Positions 48,501-60,500 of a stretch of DNA of 64,000 nt are shown here, piece by piece. Within the stretch, counting starts at the first letter, position 1, and the number at the start of each line of letters is the position of its first letter. The notes beneath the pieces were generated by a model. That model was not told the origin of the DNA. It worked only from the letters and a program-made list of their open reading frames with translations, and ran no database searches. Both the position numbers and the translations under genes were made by a program. The stretch lies in assembly GCA_039583875.1 (NCBI GenBank), contig CM077158.1:243707447-243771446 (forward strand), written 5' to 3'. This stretch comes from Platanthera guangdongensis. Lineage: Eukaryota; Streptophyta; Magnoliopsida; Asparagales; Orchidaceae.

Positions 48501-51500
48501 TATTTTTGGATTTCTTTGCAAATAGTTTAGTATGATTGTTGATAATTGTTAATTTTTGGATTTGTTTGTCCAATGTCGATCTAACGTGATTTTGGTTATG
48601 GTCATTCTGTTTCTTTAATGTATAATGTATGTTTTGTTTTCTAAGGATGGTCAAAATAAAAGATGGTGAGGTGGCCTTTTTTGGACACTACATGTCATGC
48701 TTTTTTGTGACATATGTATTAAGGAGATTGAGCTTGAGAATCGACCAATCACACATTTTAATAAACAGAGTTGGAAAAATGTTATGAAAAAATTTGAAGA
48801 ACTGACTGGAAAAAATATGATAGTCGCACTGAAAAATAAATGAGATCATTTGAAGGTGTGAAAATTATGGATGAAGTTGAAACGCAGTGAGATCAGATTG
48901 AGTTGGAATGTATCAATGAAGACTATAGACGGCTCAGATGAGTGATGAGATGAAAGATTGAAAGTATTCATTTTTGTTAAAGTAAAATAATTTTATTATT
49001 TTTAAATTTTATTAATGTCAGATTTTAAAATTGTGTAATTTTTAGGTTGTTCTGGCGGCAAAAAAATTCTAGTATTCAGGAATCCACTCAGAATTCGAGG
49101 AGAAAATGAACAAGATGTTTAGTTGGGTCATCGTGACATGACATCATACTTGCACCCCCCACTCCAAGAGTCTTTTCCCAGAGTCTATTGATGAAAGAGC
49201 AATGTCAGAGGGTGAACATGATGATATTGAGGTCAGCAGAGTTCCTCCATGAGAGACCACAACTACATCAGAAGCTGACAAAAAAAGGAAGAAAGGAAAA
49301 AAGAACGCAGTTAGCTCCGTGTTAGAAGATTTTGCGGAGTCTTCTAAGACCATAAGTATATGCATCTAGGAGCCACCCAAAAATTCTTCCCCTTTTAGCA
49401 TTGGTCAGGCATTAGAAAACGTATTCAGAAGTGCAGTCTAATAAAGACTTCTATGATTTTGCTATCACATATTTGATGATCAAAAATCATAGAGAGACTT
49501 TCATGTGCCTTCCGAAAAGCATAGACGTAAAGTGGCTGCGTAATCGCTTCACTCGTGGGGATTAGTCGGGACTTCTTTTTTCTTGTGTTAGCAGTTTCTA
49601 TGAACTAGAAATGTTATCTTTTCTTGTAATGTTTATGTTATTTTTTCCGATTAGTGGGGACTTTGATGTTCTTAAATTTACTGTTGTTTGTTCTGATGTA
49701 GACACCATGATATCATATTTACTGTTGTTTGATATTGTTTAATTTCCTATTTATAATTATTGGTAATGCATGTTTTTAACAAAATAAGTTTAGTGATGAC
49801 TCTGGAAATTCCATGGAAGTGTACATGATCATTAGAAGAAATTATGCTATCGCTTATCATCAAAATGTGGTAGCTACGATATGTTTAATATCCGAACATA
49901 CCTCACTGTTAAACCATCCAGTCCACGCATGACTTCAAAACAAACATGTGATAAATGGGTTGGAGAGCTACTTGGTGGTCCACGAGTGAGATTTCATGAC
50001 TCATTCATGATGAGTCAAGAAATATTTATAGATTTACTGCATTCTCTGGAGAAGTGCGGATTTCAGGAAAATAGAAGGTCTGCATCCAGAGTAGTGCTAA
50101 CATTGACAGTGCACATACTGTCGCATAACGAATCAATGATAAAAGAATGCGAGCGCTTTCAACACTCAACGAAGATCGTTACCAGATTTTTTGCTCGAGG
50201 TGTACGCGCTTTGTTGCAGTTAGCAGAGGAAGTGATTCAACCATTCGATCGGTCTTTCAGCAGCACTCCGCCAGAGATTCTGTATGATAGACGTTACATG
50301 CCTTTTTTTAAAGATTGCGTTGGGGTAATAGATGAGACACATGTTGATGCATGCATACTAGTTGAAAATAAGATACCATATATTGGGAGACGTGACAGAC
50401 AACCTCAAAATGTCATTGCTGCTTGTGATTTTAACATGTGCTTCACTTTTGTTATGGCGAGTTGGGAGGGACCAGCGCATGATAGCCACATTTTCAATTT
50501 TTCCATAAGTGATGTCCGTTATAAGTCCCTCATCCAGTGTAATTTTTTAAAATTATGTTTATCTATTTATTACTTTAAATTTTTTTTGGTTGTTTGATAA
50601 TTTTTAATATTCTTCAGAAAATATTACTTGGTCGATTCTGGCTATCTTCTACAAAGAGGATATTTGAAACCGTATCAAGATACACAAAATCATCTGCCAG
50701 ACTTTGCTCATGTTGTTCGTCGAGTAGAACATCGAAAGATATTTAATCATGCACACTCATTGCTTAGAAGTGTGATAGAACGATCATTCGGTGTTTGAAA
50801 GAAGTGGACCATACTGCGGGACATGCCAAGTCATCGCTTTAACAAATAGGCATATATTGTGATGACCACAATAACATTACATAATTTCATTTGTCGGCAC
50901 CATTCGCGTGTGGATTTTGATTTCAACGAGTGCGAGCAGGGGAGTCGAGATGATGGGGTGGCCTCACAAGGGCGAGAAGAAACATGCTCTGACACTGCAT
51001 GTTGTGCAGAGGAGATGATCGCGCCACCTGATATTATAACTGATCAGTTGTATGAAGCTAGATCATAGACCGAGATGACAAGGTTATCTGATCCTAAAAG
51101 AATGTCTTTTTAATTAAGTAAACATTTTTTTGTGTTAGGTGTTATATTAAGGAAAAATGTTTTTCATATATTTTATGGTTGGTGATTATGTTATTGAAAA
51201 AAATTTAACTCAAAATTCTGTTTTATTTCCAAACAATTTTTCCAAACCTCTATTTTACATACTCCATTACACCCAAACAGTTTTTTAATAAAACTCTGTT
51301 TTCAGAAACAACACTTTTCCTATCAACAGCTTTTCATCAACAACATCTCAATCAAACAAAGCCTAAATTCGTCGTAAATGCGACGAGTGCCAACATAGGC
51401 TCCAAAACATATGGAATGCTCTCATATAAATGATAATGCAAGCGAAGCGCAACAAAACTTACAAGTTTGCTAAGGGAATGTGACGTATCAGGAGGCTTAC

Positions 51501-54500
51501 CAGGAGGGACATGAAAAGTCTTTTTGAATACAATGATCTTTTAAGCGAAAATCGTAGGCATTAACAATAGGATGCGACTCTAGTGTGTGGCGTGTTCCCC
51601 TCACAAGAAAGAACTCATCCGGTGGGTCTGCAGGAGGTACAATGCCAAACACATCACGAGTGCGTGTGAAAAAATAACAAACTCTCAAAACATCCGAATT
51701 ATACTTAAGCGTTCTTAGGGAAAACCCTACATACTGGATGCTACACTCATGATCCTCTTTCTGGAACACTATCAATATCAAGGGAGATAGTAAGAGAGAT
51801 GTCAACGTCTCAATACTCATAAACGTGTCAATCGCCTGAATCTTTTCCTCACAAGGACTAGGTGACTCATCTGGAGGCTCAATAGATGGTTTGTCAAAGA
51901 ACCCGTCAACAGGGGAATGGTCCTTCAGATGCAAACCATCATAAGGGGTCGTGTTCCTCTAAAAGGGTGAGGTGGCTACCACGAGGTTACTACGAGGCTA
52001 TTGGCTCCCGATCGTGATGTGTCTTGGTGCTCCATCAAGTGAAGTGTGAAAAATGCCTACACTCAATAGTGAGGTAATAGGTATAGTTTCAAAGCCAGAC
52101 TCTCTAAGTGGAGCGGTCTCTTGTGGTGTATGACTCCTAACACACACATCTTGTGTTGGGAGGCCAACCCGTTCTTCCTCAAGAGAATATCAAGTGGAGT
52201 GCTCTTATCGACCCTCAATGGCGGTAACGCGGGTGCAAAATTTGTCAAATTGTGCCTCCAATTGATCAAACTTCTTAAGAACCCATTACTGTAATTCGGC
52301 TTCCGTTATGTTCGCTTACAGAACACTAGGAAGACCACTGCGTGTGTTGTTACCTCGAAGAAGGTGACCTCTATAGGATTCTTGAGGGTCATCAAGAATC
52401 ATGCCATGCTCATGGGTGGATGTGAGTCCTACGAGCGCGCGGTGGTGGTCGTGCATATACAGACTCAGGTTCCTCAAATAGAGGAGATGTGTAGTGACGA
52501 TGACCTGACTCAGGTTCCTCAAATAGAAGAGATGTGTAAAGACGATGATTTGAGCGATACTGTACTCTATCACCGTAAAGCCGCGTCGAAGGATCAATAA
52601 GATCTACTCGAGTGCATGGATAAGGCCGACGATAATCGTTATAATAATGTGAAGACCTCTCTGACAACACTCTATGAGAACTATCATAGACGGATGGTCG
52701 TTCCTCAAATTGAGGATCAGTGTAGTGATGACCACTATAATAAGACATTGAGTGACATAACATGTAGTTCCGCGTATCTTAAAGTAAGTCCTAACCCGCT
52801 GCTTTGATACTAAACTGACGCAAGACGACCCTATGTGAAAATAAATGACAGTGCTGACAGCCTGACACACTAATGCAACTCTACGTGAATGTGCAGAATG
52901 AACAAGAATAAATTCAACCTAAGTGATGCATGTATTTTTTTTAAAAATTTAACCCAAAAATGAAATCCTAGCAATTATATTTTTATAAGTTTGGCAAAGT
53001 AATTACAATGTGAATCTCGATTTCATTTATTTCGGCAAATCACGATCAATTTCGCTCCGATATAGTACCATAGCTGCAACCCCTTATGGTGCCGAACCGC
53101 CTCTCAATAGAGGGAAGCCTTGAATTCTAAAACACATGTCCTGTGAGCGACGAGACTTTCTGCAGTTGTCCCAAATCAGATGATCTTTGTTAGTGGGCTT
53201 TGATCTGGAGTCATGCCCGTCCTGACTACCAGAACCATATTGAGTAGCTAGAGCAGATCTCTCAAAAACTAAGTTAGTAACCAAGTTTGTCACCAATCAA
53301 ACTCTTGTTGAACAAGGCTATATACTTCTAGAAGTGAGGGAGTAGGAGAGCGCCCAAGGATTTGGATCGAAGTTCCGATGCAGTCCATGTTGAAATTCAA
53401 AGATCCTGCCATGTTCTTTTCGGGCTCAAACAAAACTTCATCCTTTGTAGACACTAGGGTGAGCGAGTCAAAGTGATCATATTCTTGATAAATATGAATA
53501 AACTCTAAGTTGTAGATCAAGGGAGGACGCTCACCCTGTCTGAGGAGAAAGATCTTCTGTCGCAGTTGAAAGTTGCATGCTGCATTTCCTTAGCACAATT
53601 AAGTAGCCTCAACCATTTTCCAAATTTTTTTGTGATATCCAAGAACAAATTCGAGAAATTAATTCTATCATAGAGTTCGTAAGCCAGGACATGAACAAAG
53701 AATTCTCAGACTCCCATCACAACCAATCTGGGCAGGCTCCGGTATTGTACCCAAACTGAACCAAACATTCGCTTGCTCATAGAAAGAGGAGAGGACCAAG
53801 ATCCATGAAGATTCCTAATCCAATCCATGGATCCACAACAAGGCACAGTCGATGATGAGATAGAGGAAGAATCAACTCAATAAATAAGAGAAAAATGACC
53901 CTGAAAATAGGTTTAGATCTTCATTTCCAGCGCCGGTTGAAGGGTCAGCTGACAGATGAGTGGAAGCCTGCAAGACGCACGCAGGACAAGGCAACACTTG
54001 CGGGAGTCGGGGTGGGATGTGGGATACGGAAACAGAACGGGAGGCGGAGTCGACACAGTTGAGATCCTGGAAGACGAGGTTGTCGCCCTAAGGAGGTTTT
54101 GAGACCATGGTGCAATATTCAATTACTTCGCTTAATCAATTACAAAGTCTCACTCTAATATATATGAGTGAGGGATAATGAGGAGAAAACTACATACAAT
54201 ATTGAAATAGAGTAAATAATAACTAATAAATGCTAACAAAGCTATTATTTTAAAAAGGAACATTTCCCTCCTTTAACCCTTTTGCATGATGCGAGCATAT
54301 AAATATAGGTCAACTTTAAGCTGTAGAATAAAGAAATAAGATCATTCCCCCCAAAGGCGCTATGTTTATAGAGCTTCCCTTGTCTATTAGGACTCTGAAT
54401 ATATAGTAGTTGTCGTGATTGCCTTAATGACAACAACATATTAAAAGGATTAGTGGTCTTTGACAATTCTTCCTCCTTGAAGTTAACATCTCCTCTTTGT

Positions 54501-57500
54501 GGAGGTAGAGGCTACCTCCTTTCGGAAAATACGCCCCATAATTGCTTTCTTGGAGGATTCTAAGCCGTCTCCCCCATGAATGCAATTGATGTAGTTAACA
54601 TTTGACATATGCTATTCCTTGCCTTCCTAGGTAGTTTTAGACCGGGGATCTTTGGTGAGATGACCTACTTTTTCTTGACTCTTCAAACTCATTGTGGCAC
54701 CCTAGTTTTTTTTTCCAGCTGAGTAGTTTATGAAATTGCTACTGATCTGTCTGCTTGCCTGCTCTTTAAGGGATAATTTTTTTTAATGTCTTGTTGGGGT
54801 ATAGTTTGGGGCATTAATGCTTTCACAATTTAGCCTATTTTATTATTTTTTTCTGATTTCGTATTCTCAGGCTACATGCAAATGCTCATTTATATACTCT
54901 ATTTCCTTAGGTATTTGAATTTCATCATTAACTAGTTTCCTTTTACAGAGTAGGACGTAGGGATTTTTCTCTTGTTAAAGGGTAAGATAACATTTATTTC
55001 GGTCCACTTATTTTTTGCATGGTTTAAGGGTAAATGATGTCACTCTTTATTTTATAGTAAATATATCAATTCAGTTTTTATATGATTCAGTATATAGTTT
55101 TAACTGGAGCTGTGTGTAGTAGGCATGTCTTTTTATTAATATTTACTTGTTTGGAAAAGTGATTTTGCTAATGTGTATGTAGGTGGATATGCGGGATTTC
55201 TTAAATACTTCAAATGGGGAGTCATTACAAAATTTATTGGCTAATGACAAGCAAGATGTAGAACCTCAGACCCCATTGGGCGGAAGGATGGTATGCAGAT
55301 ACTTTTTTTGCTTAAATTATTTTTGTGCTTCCATTCCTATCCAAAAGTTCTTGGGTTTCCTTGTTTTTGAGTACACCTGCTTGTGTGAAAATTGACACAT
55401 GTATGGCTATCAGAATATTGTTAACCAAGTGACATAAAGATTATGTATATGTTGGAAGGAAGAGGAATAATGTGAATTTTATTTTCTTCAACAAACATAG
55501 GATGTCTTTGATCTGCCTTTCCATATGGCTAGGGATCAAATTGAAGAGAGCTTGCGAACTAAAATGGCCTCGATAAAGGTAATATTATTCTTTTTATTGG
55601 ACATTTGCATATGGTTTTATTTGTTATGTTTCACATCAGCACCTCACTTGTGATGGTCTTTGTTGTTTACTTTACCAATAACGTTTTGGCTTTTGTTTTT
55701 GTTGGATATTGCATATAATCTTTGTATTGATTACGTTATTTGTTTCCTAAGTGTTGGATATTGCATATAATCTTTGTATTGATTACGTTATTTGTTTCCT
55801 AAATAGATCGATTCCTATTTATGAAATATGAGAGCACACGGATCAGTGACGTGTCATATCGTTGTATTTGTATAAATACCCCCATGTGGATGAATAAACT
55901 CAATTAACTTTTCTCCTCCAACATGGTATCAGAGCCTTAGGGCTAAAATACCTCTCCCGTACGTTCTTCTTCTTTCTCCCGCACGAACAACCCGCCGACC
56001 TCCGCCCGCAACTCCGCCGACCTCCGCGAGCAACTCCCGACCCGCTGGCTCCGGCGGCCCCTAGCCCCGCCTAGCCACGACCGATTCCCCCTCCCGCTCC
56101 TCCGCCGCACCCCGCACCCGCCTCCAGACGCTGTACGCACGCCGCGCCTCCCGCGCCAGCGCCTGTCGGGCTTCGGCCCTCTTCCAGCGGCCCCTCGGCC
56201 ACCGCCAGCACCTCCGGACCCTGTCCCGCGTCGTCTCCTTGATATCGCACATGCGGTGCTTCTCCTAATGTCCTTTCCGATGCCTACACCATTTTTTTGG
56301 TTCCTTCCTCTTTCTATGAGGCCGACCTAGTTTCTATCTAGGCTGCTCTTTGCTCTCACGGGGATCTTGCTTTGTATGCTTGCTCACCATGGTCGGGACC
56401 GATGGCTCCCCTACCGAATCTTCCACCACCAGTACACCCCCAACTACCGTGACGTCCCGCGGCTTCCCTCGCCCGGGACATGACCACAATACGCCTCAAA
56501 TCACGACGATTCGTCTGGATGGTACCAACTATCTCCCGTGGTCTCGGACTATTACTCTTGCTTTGAAGAGCAGGAGGCTGTTTGGCTATGTCATGGGCAC
56601 TACACCCATACCTCGTTCAGATTCCCCAGATGGGGTGCAATGGGAATCAGAGAACTCCCTCGTCATGTCCTGGCTGACTAACTCCATGGTCGAATCCATC
56701 GCTCGCAACTATCTCTTTCTGGATACGGCTGCGGACATTTGGCGAAGGTCGGAAACTACCTACTCCCGTCGCGGCAACGCGGCCCAGATCTTTCAGCTAC
56801 GACGAAAGATCTTCCTTCTTCGCCAAGGAGATCGCCCTCCGTCTGCCTACTACCTCGAGTTCACCCAGCTATATCAAGAGTACGATCACTTTGACTCCAT
56901 TACTTTGGCATCGCCTGAGGATGAGCTCCTTGTTCGCGCACGGGAAGATCGCAACCGAGTTTTCAAGTTCCTTCATGGGCTGCATAGGGACTTTGACCAA
57001 ATCAGTGTGCAGATACTTGGCCGCTCCCCCTTACCCTCTCTTCCAGAGGTTTTCAGTCTCGTTCAGCAGGAATTTGATCGGAGGCAAACTTGGACTCCTG
57101 AGCCTCCTCCAGATAGTTCGGCCTTCACGGCCCCGGTTGGGCTACGAGCGGCTCGTGATTCTCGGCCGAAGTCAACTGACAAGGATCACCTCCTCTGTGA
57201 CTATTGCGGGAAGAACCGTCATACACGGGAGACTTGCTTTCGGCTTCATGGGTTCCCTACACCCCGTGGTGGATCTTCCTCTCGTGGCGGTCGCGGTCCT
57301 GGTCGCACTTCGGGTCGCTTTACCCAGCCTCGCTCCGCGCACCTGTCTGATGTTTTCGACGAGCCACAGCTTCCGACAACTCCCACATTGACTCTGACGC
57401 CTGATGAGGTCCTTGCTTTCCGACGCCTGATGCAGGGCCCATCACCAGAGCCACATGCCTCTTCGTCCTCATATGCCCATCAGGGCCTTCCGGTGCTCAT

Positions 57501-60500
57501 GCTGCCTCCACCCGTCCCTCTACTCACTGGATCATTGATTCTGAAGCAACAGACCATATGACCGGCTCCTCCTCAGGTTTTGTGTCCTACCTTCCGTTGT
57601 CTGGTCGGGACAAAGTGAGCATCGCAGATGGTTCCCTCTCTCCCATTGCCGGAAAAGGCTCCATCCCGTGCTCCTCCCTAACTCTTTCCTCTGTTCTTCA
57701 TGTTCCGAACTTTACCCGCAATCTCCTTTCTATTAGTCATATAACCAATTCTATGCACTGCTCAGTAACTTTCTTTCCTTCTTGCATTTTTCAGGACCTG
57801 AAGACGGGAACGGTGATTGGAACTGGTAGTCTGGTGGACGGGCTATATGTGTTCGATTCTTCCACCCCGGCCTCTCCTCCCCGAGCTCTCCATGTGGATC
57901 AGACAACTACTTTCGAGTCCTGGCACTGTCGGCTGGGACATCCGTCTATCCATTCTATGAAACGTTTATTTCCTAACTTCCCGTCTGGGTTAGTTGATAA
58001 ATTTCGTTGTGATGCGTGTGATCGTGGTAAAAATCATCGTACCTCTTTTAATCATATTTCTTCTCCAAGTCCTGCTCCTTTCCATTTGATACATAGTGAT
58101 GTTTGGGATCCTTGCCGAGTTGCATCTATTTCAGGTTGTTTTTGGTTGGTAACTTTTATCGACTGTTTTTCACGTACCACCTGGGTTTACCTTATGAAAG
58201 CAAAAAATGAGGTATTTCCCTTGTTCCAGCGATTCTACAACATGGTCTCTACACAGTTTTCGACCCCCATCAAGATTCTCCGCACTGATAATGGCCGTGA
58301 ATTCATTGATTCCACTTTCGAGCAGTTCCTCGCCAATCGGGGGATTATCCATCAGACATCCTGCGCCTACTCCCCGGCTCAAAATGAGGTGGCTGAGCGT
58401 AAGAACCGCCACTTATTGGAAGTTGCTCGGTGTCTCCTCCAACTCCCTAAATACTACTGGGGGGATGCTGTACTCACCGCATCGTACCTTATAAACCGTA
58501 TGCCATCCCGTGTTCTCGGTTTCAAAACTCCCCTCACCACACTTGGGGTTCCACCTAACACTCTCCCACCAAGTGTTTTTGGGTGTGTTTGTTTCGTCCA
58601 TATCCACCACCGCCCGAAACTTGATGCTCGTGTGCACAAGTGCGTATTCATTGGCTACTCCCCTACTCAGAAGGGATATAAATGTTTTGACCCAGTCAAC
58701 AAGAAGGTTTACGTTACCATGGACGTTACCTTCCGGGAATCTGAAAGCTACTATGGGTCCTCACTTCAGGGGGGGGGGGGTCTCTTCCCACAACGGAAGT
58801 GAGTACCTTACCTTACTCTGACACCCCTCTACCTATTCCTTCGGTATATCATCCCTCTCAGTCTACACCTCCTACTCCTTGCGCCCCTCCTTTCAAGGTC
58901 CCTGTTACTAAACCTCCGCAGGTTTACTCTCGTCGACCTAATGGATCGAACACGCGGCCCAACATCTGGATATCAGACCACCCACCCGACCCGTCGTCGG
59001 GATCTATCATCCCTACGGAAGGTACCTCCACTCAACATCCATTATCTCAGTTTGTTCCTTACTCATCCCTAACAACTTCCCATGGAGCATTTGTTTCCTC
59101 TTTGTCCTCTGTCTCCATCCCCAATTCATGGCAGGATGCCCTTTCCGACGACAGGTGGAAGTTAGCAATGCTCGAAGAAATGAGTGCCCTGGAAAAAAAC
59201 GGCACATGGGACCTGGTACAACTGCCACCAGGAAAAAAGGCTGTTGGATGCAAATGGGTATTCACCGTCAAACAGAACCCCTTGGGCATTGTAGAAAGAT
59301 ACGAGGCACCACTCGTGGCAAGAGGCTATACTCAGACAGAGGGCATAGACTATCAGGAGACCTTTGCTCCTGTTGCAAAAATGAATTCGATCAGAATCCT
59401 CATATCTTGTGCTGCCTGCAAGGGTTGGCAACTCTGCCAATTGGATGTGAAGAATGCTTATCTTCATGACGACCTGGAAGAAGAGATCTACATGGCTCTC
59501 CCTCCGGGACTCAGCCCTAGCGGATCAAAAGGGAAAGTGTGCAGATTACGGAGGCTACTCTATGGCCTGAAACAATCAGCCAGGGCCTGGTTTGGAAGAT
59601 TCCACAAAGCCATGAACAGGTTTGGGTACCGTCAGAGCAATGCCGACCACACCCTCTTTATCAGAATCAACAAGGGGAAGTTAACCGTCCTGATTGTCTA
59701 CGTGGATGATATCATAAACACTGGGGATAACAAGGAGGAGATTCAAGCACTGAATGAGAAATTGGCAAAAGAATTTGAAGTGAAAGATTTGGGAAATCTC
59801 AAATACTTTCTCGGCATTGAAGTTGCAAGATCAAAACATGACATTTTCCTATCACAAAGGAAGTATGTGCTCGACCTTCTTGAAGCCACTGGGATGAGCG
59901 GGCCGACACCCCAATCGAAGCCAATCACAAGCTAGGCAGAGAAGATGGCGATGTGATCGATGACATTCCCAGTTACCAGAGGCTGGTAGGGAAATTAATC
60001 TACTTATCTCACACTCGACCAAATATCTCTTATGCTGTGGGAGTTCTCAGCCAGTTTATGCACTCTCCAAAGGCCCGTCATATTGATGCCGCGCATCGTG
60101 TCCTCCGATACCTCAAGTCCTCACCAGGGAAGGGCATCCTGTTCTCACCAAATAAGGAGTTGATTATTGAAGTTTACACCGACGCGGACTGGGCTGGATC
60201 GCCCACCGATAGGCGCTCCACAACCGGATATTGTTCCATGATTGGTGGGAATTTGGTCAGCTGGAGAAGCAAGAAGCAACATGTTGTGTCTAGGTCCAGT
60301 GCTGAGGCCGAGTTTAGAGCAATCGCACATGACATTTGTGAAGGATTATGAGTCTCCACTATCCTGAAGGAACTTGGGCTTAAAGGAAGTGAGTCCATCA
60401 GATTGTATTGTGACAACAAAGCTGCAATCTCCATTGCCCACAATCCGGTACAACATGATCGTACGAAACACATTGAGATTGATAGACATTTCATCAAGGA

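Larger units (their letters stand above)
47585..51363 (+). mobile_element. PIF/Harbinger DNA transposon (3.8 kb), two-gene, decayed
   Basis: The left end reads GGTGGCGTTTGGTTAGAC and the right end, inverted, GGCTTTGTTTGATTGAG. Both are flanked by TAA (47582-47584 and 51364-51366), the target of this superfamily. Inside, on the + strand, lie a Myb/SANT-like protein relic and then a Harbinger DDE transposase, the standard two-gene arrangement. Both genes have stops. The inverted ends are imperfect, so the exact edges are moderately certain. Confidence 0.75.

Noticed and set aside
51497..51934. 145-codon minus-strand frame as a host gene
   Set aside because: It has no recognised domain or splice context and lies in an LTR-element-like region, so it was kept only as part of that element.
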